From Thermoanaerobacterium thermosulfurigenes (GTDB lineage Bacteria; Bacillota; Thermoanaerobacteria; Thermoanaerobacterales; Thermoanaerobacteraceae): a stretch of DNA of 64,000 nucleotides. The notes below the pieces were generated by a model. That model was not told the DNA's origin, searched no databases, and saw only the letters and a list, made by a program, of their open reading frames with translations. The stretch's first letter is position 1; the number at the start of each line of letters is the position of its first letter. Positions 27,653 through 35,665 of this stretch are shown in pieces. The stretch spans positions 1 to 64,000 of the forward strand of contig NZ_JBPODR010000003.1 of assembly GCF_051201035.1 (NCBI RefSeq). Reading direction: 5' to 3'. The position numbers and the translations under genes are program-made.

Positions 27653-27892
27653 ATGAGGCTTGATAAGTTTTTGAAAGTGTCCAGGCTTATAAAAAGAAGG
27701 ACAGTGGCAAAAGAAGCTTGTGACAAGGGAATGGTATTTGTAAATGGAAAAGTTGCAAAAGCAGGCGATATTTTAAAAGTAGGAGATATTGTAGAGATTA
27801 ATTTTGGGAGTAGAGTAATAAAAGCAGAAGTTTTAGATATAAAAGATCATGCCCTTAAAGATGATGCTGACAAAATGTACAGGTTACTATAA
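27653..27892 (+). CDS. rqcP: S4-domain RNA-binding protein RqcP (YabO)
   Basis: 79 residues, almost entirely one S4 domain (RLDKFLKVSRLIKRRT, then VNGKVAKAGDILKVGDIVEI). RqcP binds 50S-peptidyl-tRNA complexes and helps RqcH add alanine tails. ATGs at 27647 and 27653 are both possible. GGAGG at 27639-27643 is 9 bases from the second, which also starts the conserved MRLDKFLK. Position after mazG matches yabO in Bacillus. Confidence 0.92.
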   Translation: MRLDKFLKVSRLIKRRTVAKEACDKGMVFVNGKVAKAGDILKVGDIVEINFGSRVIKAEVLDIKDHALKDDADKMYRLL

Positions 27893-27910
27893 AAAAGAAT
27901 TAAATACGAC

Positions 27911-27961
27911 AATCCTTCCCATACTAAGAAAGGAATGAATTTTGAATGGGAGGGATTTTTT
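27911..27961 (+). promoter_or_regulatory. Hairpin that encloses the ribosome binding site of the SpoIID-like gene
   Basis: AATCCTTCCCAT (27911-27922) pairs with ATGGGAGGGATT (27946-27957), 12 bp with one T-G pair and a 23-base loop. The 3' arm contains the GGGAGGG ribosome binding site, and the stem is followed by TTTTTT. It can act as a terminator, an RBS-hiding hairpin, or both. Confidence 0.7.
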
Positions 27962-28936
27962 ATGGTTAAAATGAAGTGGATTTTAGTTTTTCTTATATTT
28001 ATGTTTGTTTCGACCTCATGTGGCACTCCAGCCAAAAAACCTATGCAGCCAACAAAGGAAAAAGCAATGCTTCCAAAAATACCCGATAAAATAAGTCGTG
28101 GATACAATAAAGAGCCTGTCTTGAAAGTCTACATTGCGCAGACAGGGAAAATAGAGACAATGCTTTTGGAACAATATGTCATGGGGACAGTCGCAGGTGA
28201 GATAAAAAATGATTGGCCACTTGAGGCTTTAAAGGCACAGGCAATATTGGCGAGAAGCTATGTTTTAAACTTTGTCAATAATGAAAAATCAAAATACACA
28301 GATGCTGATATATCTACTGATTTCGAAGAAGCGCAGGCGTGGAATCCATCAAATATCAATTCGAATATAAAAAAAGCAGTAAATGATACGAGGGGCTTAG
28401 TAGCCGTATACGATGGAAAATACATCGAAGCATGGTTTCATTCAGATGCTGCCGGTAGAACGGCATTGGCTAAAGAAGGGCTTAATTATAAAAAAAGTGA
28501 GCCACCGTATACAGAAAGTGTAAAATCAGATGATATTAAAGTAGCTCCTCCTAATATAAGAAATTGGTCATATACTTTTACAAAACAGGAAGTTTTAAGT
28601 GCATTAAACAAGATGGGTATAGAAATAAGCGATTTTAAAACAGTGAAGATAGGAGCAAAAGGAATATCTGGCAGGACGGTACTTCTGAACTTTGATAAAA
28701 TACCTGTAAATGCGCCAGATTTCAGGATTGCCATTGGAAGTGAAAAGATGAAGTCTACAATGTTAGACAGCGTCAAATACGATGGAAATAATCTTACAAT
28801 AAAGGGCAGGGGATTTGGGCACGGTGTCGGCATGTCTCAATGGGGTGCATATCAGATGGCTAAAAATGGAGCTAAAGCCAGTGACATAATAATGCATTAT
28901 TTCAAAAATATAAATATTGTGAAACTCTGGGATTAA
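27962..28936 (+). CDS. SpoIID/LytB-domain lipoprotein
   Basis: 324 residues. The lipobox VSTSC puts the lipidated cysteine at residue 20. The SpoIID domain is complete: YVMGTVAGEI, WPLEALKAQAILARSY and the C-terminal GRGFGHGVGMSQWGA. SpoIID is a lytic transglycosylase acting in engulfment, anchored by a membrane helix; this protein is lipid-anchored instead and is a paralogue-type member. It sits between yabO and yabP, which is not the Bacillus order. Start at the ATG after GGGAGGG; nine upstream in-frame codons are rejected. A sporulation role is inferred from family and context. Confidence 0.88.
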   Translation: MVKMKWILVFLIFMFVSTSCGTPAKKPMQPTKEKAMLPKIPDKISRGYNKEPVLKVYIAQTGKIETMLLEQYVMGTVAGEIKNDWPLEALKAQAILARSYVLNFVNNEKSKYTDADISTDFEEAQAWNPSNINSNIKKAVNDTRGLVAVYDGKYIEAWFHSDAAGRTALAKEGLNYKKSEPPYTESVKSDDIKVAPPNIRNWSYTFTKQEVLSALNKMGIEISDFKTVKIGAKGISGRTVLLNFDKIPVNAPDFRIAIGSEKMKSTMLDSVKYDGNNLTIKGRGFGHGVGMSQWGAYQMAKNGAKASDIIMHYFKNINIVKLWD

Positions 28937-28962
28937 AGAGAGCCAAAAGCTCTCTTTTTTTG
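28935..28962 (+). terminator. Terminator after the SpoIID-like gene
   Basis: AAAGAGAGC/GCTCTCTTT stem with a CAAAA loop region and seven Ts. Confidence 0.85.
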
Positions 28963-29014
28963 TTCTAAAAAATTGATGTGGACATAAAATTATTCTAAAA
29001 GAGGAGGTGTTATG

Positions 29015-29308
29015 ATGGATGATAGAAAAGGGACAAACATCAATAAACCGCAAAATATCTCTGTGCAAAATAGGGAAAAGATGCAAATAACAGGCGTAGA
29101 CAACGTTGTAAGTTTTGATGATGAAACTGTTGTGCTGGAAACATCAATGGGGATTCTCACGATTAAAGGTCAAGAACTTCACATAAATAAGCTGAATTTG
29201 GACGATGGAAATGTATCAATAGATGGAGAAGTTATAAGTATTGTTTACAGCGATAGAGGTGGATTAATGGGTAAATCTGGCGGTTTTTTAAGCAGGATGT
29301 TTAGGTGA
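29015..29308 (+). CDS. yabP: Sporulation protein YabP
   Basis: 97 residues of the YabP/YqfC family, recognised from ISVQNREKMQITGVDNVVSFDDETVVLETS-type spacing and TIKGQELHI. YabP is made in the mother cell and is needed for sporulation in several species. ATG codons at 29012 and 29015 follow AGGAGG at 29002-29007; the second has the better 7-base spacing. Neighbours rqcP and, further on, yabQ and divIC support the call. Confidence 0.9.
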   Translation: MDDRKGTNINKPQNISVQNREKMQITGVDNVVSFDDETVVLETSMGILTIKGQELHINKLNLDDGNVSIDGEVISIVYSDRGGLMGKSGGFLSRMFR

Positions 29309-29326
29309 ATTTGAGAATTGATGTGT

Positions 29327-29367
29327 CCCTTTAAATCGTGTATTATAATAATAGATGATTTAAAGGG
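29327..29367 (+). repeat. Perfect 11-bp inverted repeat over the ribosome binding site of the HAD gene
   Basis: CCCTTTAAATC (29327-29337) and GATTTAAAGGG (29357-29367) are perfect complements with a 19-base AT-rich spacer. The 3' arm overlaps the AAAGGGGA ribosome binding site. The spacer contains TATAAT (29344-29349), so this could instead be a DNA operator around a -10. Confidence 0.6.
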
Positions 29368-29377
29368 GATATGCTTT

Positions 29378-30019
29378 ATGGATACTTATGTACTTGTAGA
29401 CTTTGATGGAACAATAACAAAAGAAGATACGTGCTATGCGATGGTAAAGGCTTTTGCTAAAGACGGCTGGCAAGAGATAGAGAAAGATTGGGAAGAAGGG
29501 AAGATAACTACAGAAGAATGTGCATTAGAGACATTTAAGATTATGGACATGGATGAAGAAAAATTGAAATCATTGCTTTTGACGATGGAAATAGATTTAT
29601 ATTTTAAAGATTTCATGGAGTTTTGCAAAGATAGAGGCTATAAAGTTATAATAGCCAGCGATGGTTATGACTTCAACATAAGGACTGTCCTAGATAAATA
29701 CAATATTGACATGGAGTATTTTAGCAATAAGCTTGATTTTCGAGACGGCAAAATTGTGGCGTCATTTAATACATCTGATGATTGCGATAAATGTGGTTCT
29801 TGCAAGTTGGATATCTTAAAAAAATATAAAAAGGAAAACACGCGGATTATCTATATTGGCGATGGTTACTCCGATATTTGCGTTTCAAAATATGCCGATT
29901 TGCTTTTTGCGAAAGGTGTGCTATTAAAATACTGTGAAGACAATGGCATTCCATCCATTCCATTTGAAGATTTTAAAGATATCATAGAATATTTAGAAAA
30001 AAGCGATAAACTATTTTAA
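29378..30019 (+). CDS. HAD-superfamily phosphatase, MtnX/PSPase-like
   Basis: 213 residues. The HAD motif I is DFDGTIT near residue 8, motif II is ASDG, and motif IV is IGDGYSDICVSKYADLLFAKG. The CDKCGSCK segment is a feature I associate with the MtnX-like group, enzymes acting on methylthio-ribulose-type or phosphoserine-like substrates. No methionine-salvage genes are nearby, so the substrate is open. The start is the ATG at 29378, 8 bases after AAAGGGGA. It converges on the pyrophosphatase gene and overlaps it by 9 bases. Confidence 0.75.
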   Translation: MDTYVLVDFDGTITKEDTCYAMVKAFAKDGWQEIEKDWEEGKITTEECALETFKIMDMDEEKLKSLLLTMEIDLYFKDFMEFCKDRGYKVIIASDGYDFNIRTVLDKYNIDMEYFSNKLDFRDGKIVASFNTSDDCDKCGSCKLDILKKYKKENTRIIYIGDGYSDICVSKYADLLFAKGVLLKYCEDNGIPSIPFEDFKDIIEYLEKSDKLF

Positions 30020-30034
30020 GTTTATCGCTTTTGC
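30001..30034. terminator. Bidirectional terminator between HAD and pyrophosphatase genes
   Basis: A perfect 12-bp stem AAGCGATAAACT/AGTTTATCGCTT, preceded by As and followed by TTTT. Both stop codons lie inside the hairpin, so each gene's 3' end forms part of the other's terminator. Confidence 0.9.
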
Positions 30035-31630
30035 TATTGGAGGTACAACTTGCTTTTTTCTTGATATGATGTATGGAAGGTAAAAATGGTTGTTGTCGAT
30101 GTTTATGTTAAATGCTCTTTCCAACAGCTCTTTGTGATTGCCTGCAAACAAGAACAATGATCCTTCATTTATTATATCTGTTAGCATTAGCAAAAGCATA
30201 TCAAAGTTTTTGTTTTTTCTTTCTTCCTCCATGAATTTAAGAAGATCATCTTTAAGATTTCCGATGCTCGACAATGTGTTGACTTGTCCTATGCCAACTC
30301 TTAAGTTGCCGATTAGAAATTCTTTAAAGTCGGTGTAAAATATCTCTTCAACTGTCTTGCCTTTTAAAGATGTGCCAGCTTCAAACATCTTTTTGCCAAA
30401 AGACTCTATGTCTATCCCAGCTATTTCAGCCAATTTTTTTGCTGCTCTTATATCTTCTGGTGTGCATGTTGGCGATTTGAATACAAGTGTGTCTGACAAT
30501 ATGGCCGCACACATGAGTCCTGCAATACGCTTATCTGGCGTTATACCTCTCTCTTCATAGATTTTATTGATTATTGTAGAAGAACAGCCTACGGGCTGAT
30601 TTCTAAACAGTATAGGTTGATTTGTTTCAATGCCGCCAACTCGATGGTGGTCGATGATTTCAAGGATAGTAGCATCTTCTATCCCGTCAACGGCTTGAGA
30701 TAATTCGTTGTGATCTACAAGTATTATTTTCTTTCTTTCATAGTCCAATATATGGCGTCTTGCCAATAACCCCAATACTTTTCCTTCATCATCAACCACA
30801 GGAAAATTTCTATATCTGTATTTTAACATCGTCTGTCTGACATCATCTATGTAATCACTGTCTTTAAATGTGACAATGTCATCTTTGATCATTATCAATG
30901 ATACAGGCAAGCACTGATTTATAAGCTTTATGGTATCAAAAGTGTCACAAGGCACTACTATCAAGGTGGAGCCAAACTTTTTTGCTTCTTCTATGACTGC
31001 ATTCGATGGGTCTTCTCCGCCGGTGATTATTATAGTCTTTGCGCCTTTTTTTATTGATTCTAATTGTATGTTTTCTCTGTTTCCTACGATTAATGTCATG
31101 CCGGATTCTATTCTACTTACTACACTTTGTGTTTGCATTGCGGCAACAATTATGTCACCTCTTACAAATTCCTCATTTTTTAAGATTAGCTTTCCGTTTA
31201 ATGTCTTTATGATGTTTTCAACTGGAATAGTGTAATTTGAAAGCTCATGTGATGATGTCAGGTATGCCTTTGCAAGGTCGCCCATAGTAGCGATGCCTTT
31301 TAATTTATTTTCATCGTCTACTACAACAATTGTCTTGGAATTGTTGTTTAATAAAATATTCCAAGCTTCATACATTGGTGCTTTTTCACTTATAGTAAGT
31401 GGCTTATCATAAGCAATATCGCCAACCTGAGTATATACATTGTCTATCAATAGTGGTTCATTTACATTAAAATAGTCTAAAACAAATTGCGTTTCTCTGT
31501 TAATAGGACCAAGCCTTACTGGAACCGCATTTATTTTGTCGGCTATTCTCTTTAAATTAGCGTATGCAATTGCTGAACAAATGGAATCAGTATCTGGATT
31601 TTTATGTCCTGAAACAAATACAACACCCAT
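30011..31630 (-). CDS. ppaC: Manganese-dependent inorganic pyrophosphatase with CBS and DRTGG domains
   Basis: A family II pyrophosphatase of 539 residues. DHH domain motifs are GHKNPDTDS at the N-terminus and later VDHNELSQ and IIDHHRVGG. Two CBS domains with an intervening DRTGG domain are inserted in the first DHH half (about residues 70-300; KTIVVVDDENKLKGIATMGD, then RNFPVVDDEGKVLGLLAR). CBS-PPases are regulated by adenine nucleotides and diadenosine polyphosphates. The ATG at 31630 fits AAAGGAG better than the TTG two codons earlier. It sits against the direction of the sporulation cluster. Confidence 0.93.
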   Translation of the reverse strand: MGVVFVSGHKNPDTDSICSAIAYANLKRIADKINAVPVRLGPINRETQFVLDYFNVNEPLLIDNVYTQVGDIAYDKPLTISEKAPMYEAWNILLNNNSKTIVVVDDENKLKGIATMGDLAKAYLTSSHELSNYTIPVENIIKTLNGKLILKNEEFVRGDIIVAAMQTQSVVSRIESGMTLIVGNRENIQLESIKKGAKTIIITGGEDPSNAVIEEAKKFGSTLIVVPCDTFDTIKLINQCLPVSLIMIKDDIVTFKDSDYIDDVRQTMLKYRYRNFPVVDDEGKVLGLLARRHILDYERKKIILVDHNELSQAVDGIEDATILEIIDHHRVGGIETNQPILFRNQPVGCSSTIINKIYEERGITPDKRIAGLMCAAILSDTLVFKSPTCTPEDIRAAKKLAEIAGIDIESFGKKMFEAGTSLKGKTVEEIFYTDFKEFLIGNLRVGIGQVNTLSSIGNLKDDLLKFMEEERKNKNFDMLLLMLTDIINEGSLFLFAGNHKELLERAFNINIDNNHFYLPYIISRKKQVVPPIAKAINLK

Positions 31631-31782
31631 ATTCAATTTCTCCTTTGTTTAGATTTTCGAACTTTGCAAATAGTTTAAAACTGAAGATTATGTAATATTG
31701 TCATGAATATCGGTTGGCGCATTAAATGAATCATATCAAATTCCCACATAAATATAATATAATATGAGGAGGTATAATGTAA

Positions 31783-32259
31783 ATGGTAATGAATGTTGAA
31801 AGTCAGCTTTATTCTTTTTTTGTCATGTTATATGGTGGCATAATAATCGCTATTTTATACGATGTATATAAATTGTTTAGACTTATATTAAGGCCAAAGC
31901 GAATAGCTACTGACATAGGTGATATCATCTATTGGATATTGGCAACGTTCGTATTTATATTTTTTTTATATGTGAGTAATTACGCTGAAATAAGGTTTTA
32001 CTCATTCCTCGGCCTTTTGATTGGAATACTTTTGTACAACATATTTCTAAGTCCCATTGTGATGAAACTACTTCTATTTTTTTATAAGGTCATAAGAAAT
32101 ACAGTGATATGGGTATATAAGATTGCATCATATCCATTTGTTGCTATTTATAAAATTATATCAGTACCGGTAAGATATATTTCAAATGTACTGGGCATTC
32201 CTGGCAAGTTAATCAATAACACAATATCACATTTTAATATTTTTAAGAGAAAAAAATAA
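31783..32259 (+). CDS. yabQ: Spore cortex protein YabQ
   Basis: 158 residues with three or four N-terminal membrane helices (SFFVMLYGGIIIAILYDVYKLFR is the family hallmark) and a basic C-terminus ending FKRKK. YabQ localises to the forespore membrane and is needed for cortex formation. AGGAGG is ten bases before the ATG. It is followed by divIC, as in Bacillus. Confidence 0.88.
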   Translation: MVMNVESQLYSFFVMLYGGIIIAILYDVYKLFRLILRPKRIATDIGDIIYWILATFVFIFFLYVSNYAEIRFYSFLGLLIGILLYNIFLSPIVMKLLLFFYKVIRNTVIWVYKIASYPFVAIYKIISVPVRYISNVLGIPGKLINNTISHFNIFKRKK

Positions 32260-32277
32260 AGGATTTTTCTAATAAAT

Positions 32278-32299
32278 GTCGAATATATTTATATCCGAA
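32278..32299 (+). promoter_or_regulatory. Possible Spo0A box and palindrome upstream of divIC
   Basis: TGTCGAA at 32278-32284 is an exact match to the core 0A box and lies in an imperfect palindrome TCGAATATA/TATATCCGA. It is about 50 bases before the divIC start. It is a single short match in AT-rich DNA. Confidence 0.3.
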
Positions 32300-32330
32300 T
32301 GAATAAAAATGTGTGAGAGGTATATTGGAC

Positions 32331-32630
32331 ATGAAACAAAGTAGAAAGATTAAGCTAAAACCGGTGCTTTTAATTCTTTTTGTCGTGTACATATTATTTA
32401 CTCTTGTAAAGCAACAAATAACATTAAATGTGTTGGATAAAAAATTGAATGCAGCTACTACACAAGTAAATGCTGCTGAAGAGGAGAATAAAAAATTAAA
32501 CAATCAGATAAAATATATAAAGACAGATGAATTTATCGAAAATGAAGCTAGGCAAAAATTAGGGCTTATCAAAAAAGGAGAGATTATGTTTATAGATACT
32601 GCTAAGGATGCACAAAATTCCTCGAATTAA
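32331..32630 (+). CDS. divIC: Septum formation initiator DivIC/FtsB
   Basis: 99 residues: a short basic cytoplasmic tail, one membrane helix (VLLILFVVYILFTLV), then a coiled coil (LNAATTQVNAAEEENKKLNNQI) and the conserved FIENEARQKLGLIKKGE. DivIC partners FtsL and DivIB at the septum. The ATG at 32331 follows GAGAGGT; an in-frame GTG six codons earlier lacks a site. It lies between yabQ and yabR, as in Bacillus. Confidence 0.9.
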   Translation: MKQSRKIKLKPVLLILFVVYILFTLVKQQITLNVLDKKLNAATTQVNAAEEENKKLNNQIKYIKTDEFIENEARQKLGLIKKGEIMFIDTAKDAQNSSN

Positions 32631-32725
32631 GGCGAATTTTTTTAATATGCTTGATAGAAATGACTTTTTAATATATAATTAAACATATTAGTAATCAAAT
32701 AAGAAGAGGGAGGATAAACATTTAT

Positions 32726-33148
32726 ATGCCATTTCAGGTAGGAGAGGTAGTTGAAGGAACTGTTCTAAATATCACAGATTTTGGAGCGTTTGTTCAATTA
32801 CCAGAAGGCAAAACAGGGCTAGTCCACATATCAGAAGTTGCTAACACGTATGTAAAAGACATAAACGAATTTTTGAAAGAAAACGACAAGGTGAAGGTAA
32901 AGATTCTTTCTATGGATAAGGGCGGAAGAATAAGCCTATCAATAAAAAAGGCTTTGCCAAAACCAAAACAGGTAAAAAGCAACAAAGGCTACGACAGTGA
33001 TAATTATAGCAATCGGAATAATAATATATCTTTTGAAGAGAGAATATCAAAATTTTTAAAGGATTCTGATGAAAGGCAGCAGCAGCTTAAAAAGAATTTT
33101 GATTCAAAAAGAAGAGGCGGTGGCTATAAAAGAAACGCTAGTTATTAA
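32726..33148 (+). CDS. yabR: S1-domain RNA-binding protein YabR
   Basis: 140 residues. Residues 1-75 are an S1 OB-fold (GEVVEGTVLNITDFGAFVQL; GLVHISEVA; KVLKVKILS-type strand; GRISLSIKKA). The C-terminal half is polar, basic and low-complexity, ending in KRRGGGYKR, which may bind RNA non-specifically. Position after divIC matches yabR in Bacillus. GAGGGAGGA precedes the ATG. A strong terminator follows immediately. Confidence 0.9.
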   Translation: MPFQVGEVVEGTVLNITDFGAFVQLPEGKTGLVHISEVANTYVKDINEFLKENDKVKVKILSMDKGGRISLSIKKALPKPKQVKSNKGYDSDNYSNRNNNISFEERISKFLKDSDERQQQLKKNFDSKRRGGGYKRNASY

Positions 33149-33150
33149 AA

Positions 33151-33175
33151 CTTCGGGCAAGCCCGAAGATTTTTT
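33151..33175 (+). terminator. Terminator after yabR
   Basis: An 8-bp GC-rich stem CTTCGGGC/GCCCGAAG with a 2-base loop, then ATTTTTT. It lies just before the ribosome binding site of the next gene. Confidence 0.92.
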
Positions 33176-33189
33176 ATGGGAGGATTATT

Positions 33190-34113
33190 ATGAGGTGTTC
33201 TGTTATCGATATAGGAACAAATTCTGTCCGCCATCTTGTGTGTGATGTAGATGGGAAAGAAATTAAACACATAAAGAAGGATGTTAAAGTAACGAGACTT
33301 GGTGATTCTGTATCGAAAAGTGGGAAATTGGCCAGTGATGCTATTGAGCGAACAGCAAGTGCAATACAAGCTTTTTTAGACGATGCTGAAAATCTCAAGG
33401 TACAAGATATATATGCTTTTGCTACATCTGCAGTGAGAGATGCTAAAAATGCTGACAGCTTTATAAATGAACTTTCAAAATTTGGCATAAACGTTGATAT
33501 AATAGATGGTGAAACTGAAAGTCTTTATGGATATATTGGTGCCTCATACGGAATAAAAAGAGAAAGTGTATTGGTTTTGGATGTTGGTGGAGGGAGTACA
33601 GAATTTTCTTATCTTAACGGAAACCTTGTGAAAAAAAGCTTTGATATAGGTGCTTTAAGGCTTACAGAGAAATTTATAAAGAATGATCCTATTACGCTCG
33701 ATGAGTACAATAATATAAGCCTCTATATAACAGACATGCTTATGCCATTTATAAGTGAAAATCAAGAAATACCTACAGATGTAGTTGGCATAGGTGGTAC
33801 AATAACAACACTTGCTGCCATGTCACAGGGTTTAGAAATCTACTCGAGAGAATTAGTTCATGGATATGTGCTTAGTAAAAGCGAAATAAAAAGGTTGCTG
33901 GACTTAATGATGTCGTTGAGCTTGAACGAGAGAAGACTTTTGAATGGTTTGCAGCCTGAAAGAGCTGATATTATCGTTGCAGGCACAATAATAGTCTATA
34001 CAATTTTAAAGCTTTTGAACTGTACTTCAATTACCGTAAGCGAGTGGGACAATTTAGAAGGCGCCTTAGTAGAAAAATATATAAAAAACGTGAATGATAA
34101 AGCAGACAATTAG
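33190..34113 (+). CDS. Ppx/GppA-family phosphatase
   Basis: 307 residues of the actin-like ASKHA fold: DIGTNSVRHLVCD at the start, ATSAVRDAKNADSF, then VLDVGGGSTEFSYL and GIGGTITTLAA. The family hydrolyses polyphosphate or pppGpp. At this length it is the core-only form without the C-terminal HD-like domains, so exopolyphosphatase versus pppGpp phosphatase cannot be decided. GGGAGGA precedes the ATG. In some clostridia ppx adjoins yabR as here. Confidence 0.88.
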   Translation: MRCSVIDIGTNSVRHLVCDVDGKEIKHIKKDVKVTRLGDSVSKSGKLASDAIERTASAIQAFLDDAENLKVQDIYAFATSAVRDAKNADSFINELSKFGINVDIIDGETESLYGYIGASYGIKRESVLVLDVGGGSTEFSYLNGNLVKKSFDIGALRLTEKFIKNDPITLDEYNNISLYITDMLMPFISENQEIPTDVVGIGGTITTLAAMSQGLEIYSRELVHGYVLSKSEIKRLLDLMMSLSLNERRLLNGLQPERADIIVAGTIIVYTILKLLNCTSITVSEWDNLEGALVEKYIKNVNDKADN

Positions 34114-34223
34114 ATTTATGTCGATGTATGCGAATAATGTATTCATAACAATGTCAGAAAAGATGGATTGCAAGCTTTTAAAGAAATAACCGATGCTTTT
34201 TGTTGTATAAAAAGAAAAAACAT

Positions 34224-34254
34224 AAAAGCTGAGATTACCTATTGCTCAGCTTTT
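34224..34254. terminator. Terminator at the 3' end of the coiled-coil gene
   Basis: A 10-bp stem AAAAGCTGAG/CTCAGCTTTT overlapping the minus-strand stop. It can work in both directions. Confidence 0.7.
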
Positions 34255-34636
34255 GTCCTAATTCCAATATTTTATTGTCATGATATAACTTTTTAATCGT
34301 CATGTTGTTCACATCTATTTGTACTCTATCGATCTTTTCGCTTATTTCATCAATTTTTTCGTGCACAATTTGCCTATCATCAAATAAAGCGCTTATTTTA
34401 TCAGTTATTTCATTATTAATCTTAGTGCCAAGTTTTTTTATCTCTTCTTTTGCATTAAACATTTCTGATTTTAAATTGGTGAATTCTTCTTTCACACTAT
34501 ACACTTCTGATCTTAAATCATACATTTCTACTTTTATACTATCTACATCTGACTTTAAATCAGTTATTGATTTATTTAAGTTCCCTATATTATTGCTAAT
34601 TTTTTCTAACAAAAAAAGAATTTTTTCTTCCTCCAT
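34235..34636 (-). CDS. Coiled-coil protein of unknown function
   Basis: 133 residues, almost all predicted coiled coil with regular heptads (NIGNLNKSITDLKSDVDSI, DLRSEVYSVKEEFTNLKSE). No signal peptide or membrane helix. The ATG at 34636 lies 9 bases after AGAGAGG; the longer frame to 34681 lacks a site. I do not recognise a family. Similar short coiled-coil proteins are common in Thermoanaerobacterales. It stands alone between ppx and the tRNA cluster. Confidence 0.6.
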   Translation of the reverse strand: MEEEKILFLLEKISNNIGNLNKSITDLKSDVDSIKVEMYDLRSEVYSVKEEFTNLKSEMFNAKEEIKKLGTKINNEITDKISALFDDRQIVHEKIDEISEKIDRVQIDVNNMTIKKLYHDNKILELGQKLSNR

Positions 34637-34887
34637 CAACAAAAACCTCTCTTTAGTCCAAAATTTTTCCCATAGATTCATTCTAATTTATAAATTTTAT
34701 AAATTCAATAGTATTTAAGACTCATTTTAAAGATTTTTGTCATGTTGATTTAATGTATTTAATATGCTCATCTTATATTAAAAAATATATAAAAAAATCA
34801 CCCACCTTTTTAGGCGAGTAATTATACTTATTCGTTTTGACTATATGTTTTTTTAAAATCATCAAAACCCTGATTTTATTGGTTTAG

Positions 34888-34961
34888 TAGCGGCGAGTGG
34901 AGTCGAACCACCGACACTGCGGGTATGAACCGCATGCTCTAGCCAACTGAGCTACGCCGCC
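34888..34961 (-). tRNA. tRNA-Met (CAT), elongator
   Basis: The minus strand folds as a complete 74-nt cloverleaf: acceptor GGCGGCG/CGCCGCT, anticodon stem TGCGG/CCGCA with loop TTCATAC, T-loop TTCGACT. CCA is not encoded. The anticodon stem lacks the initiator GGG/CCC, so this is the elongator. It is the last gene of a three-tRNA unit. Confidence 0.93.
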
Positions 34962-34969
34962 ATATTTGG

Positions 34970-35042
34970 TTGCGGGGGCAGGACTTGAACCTGCGACCTC
35001 CGGGTTATGAGCCCGACGAGCTGCCAACTGCTCCACCCCGCG
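34970..35042 (-). tRNA. tRNA-fMet (CAT), initiator
   Basis: A 73-nt cloverleaf with anticodon loop CTCATAA and the diagnostic GGG/CCC pairs in the anticodon stem (TCGGG/CCCGG). The first base pair of the acceptor (C1-A72) is mismatched, another initiator hallmark. CCA is not encoded. Confidence 0.95.
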
Positions 35043-35059
35043 ATGTACTATTCAATTGG

Positions 35060-35146
35060 TGCCGGAGACCGGAATCGAACCGGTACGGGCTTTAAAGGCC
35101 CGCAGGATTTTAAGTCCTGTGCGTCTGCCAGTTCCGCCACTCCGGC
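35060..35146 (-). tRNA. tRNA-Leu (TAA)
   Basis: An 87-nt class II tRNA with a long variable arm (GCGGGCCTTTAAAGCCCGT). Anticodon stem CAGGA/TCCTG, loop CTTAAAA. Acceptor GCCGGAG/CTCCGGC with A73; CCA is not encoded. First gene of the tRNA unit. Confidence 0.95.
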
Positions 35147-35172
35147 AATCACATCAACCAGCGACATCATTA

Positions 35173-35211
35173 ATTATATTACATAAAGGACTATTAGTCA
35201 ATACCTTTATG
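35173..35211 (-). promoter_or_regulatory. Promoter of the Leu-fMet-Met tRNA unit
   Basis: Minus-strand TTGACT (35201-35196) and TATAAT (35178-35173) are 17 bp apart, about 30 bases before tRNA-Leu. A perfect 8-bp inverted repeat CATAAAGG/CCTTTATG (35182-35211) surrounds the -35. Confidence 0.75.
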
Positions 35212-35582
35212 CCATATTATTCGGTGTAGATTACAATAAAATTTTGACATATTTGATAATGAAAGTGGCCAATGGTAATCAATTGTTTTTTTATTCAATT
35301 TATAAAGAAGGAATTAGAGGAATTATGCAGAATATATTTATATAAAGTTGTTGCATAAGGTAGTAATTTGTCGTCTACATTGGATAGTACAAAAAACACA
35401 GGATATCGACGACGTTTTAGGGATTTAACTTTTAAGTTTTATCAGGAGGGAGGGGTATGTGTGAAATTATAAAAAATGATGGCTTGTCATTGGTTTAATT
35501 TTTATAAAAAAGGTGGTTTTACAAAAGATGTGAACGAATGTTTTTAGATTACCTATAAGGGATCGAAGAATGTTAACTAAAT
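35212..35582. other. Gene-poor AT-rich stretch with two tiny possible ORFs
   Basis: Most of this stretch shows no feature. AGGAGGGAGGGG at about 35444-35455 precedes a 13-codon frame at 35457-35498, and a 22-codon frame (MACHWF start) runs from 35479 to 35547, overlapping it. I have no evidence that either is translated. No tRNA, repeat array or larger gene remnant is recognisable. Confidence 0.3.
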
Positions 35583-35610
35583 TTGACAAAAGTCGTTAAT
35601 TCTATATAAT
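35583..35610 (+). promoter_or_regulatory. Promoter of the chemoreceptor gene
   Basis: TTGACA (35583-35588) and TATAAT (35605-35610), spacer 16 bp. A 9-bp inverted repeat TCGTTAATT (35593-35601)/AATTAACGA (35640-35648) spans the -10 and the start site and could be an operator. Confidence 0.75.
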
Positions 35611-35665
35611 TTATTATAGCGCTTTATGAGAAGTTAAAAAATTAACGAATTAAGGAGGACTAAAA

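Noticed and set aside
34840..34887. Terminator for the tRNA unit (AAAATC/GATTTT)
   Set aside because: Only a 6-bp AT-rich stem. It may function, but the evidence is too weak to list.
35457..35547. Signal-peptide-like mini genes before the chemoreceptor
   Set aside because: Two overlapping tiny frames without further support; kept only as a note in the gap entry.
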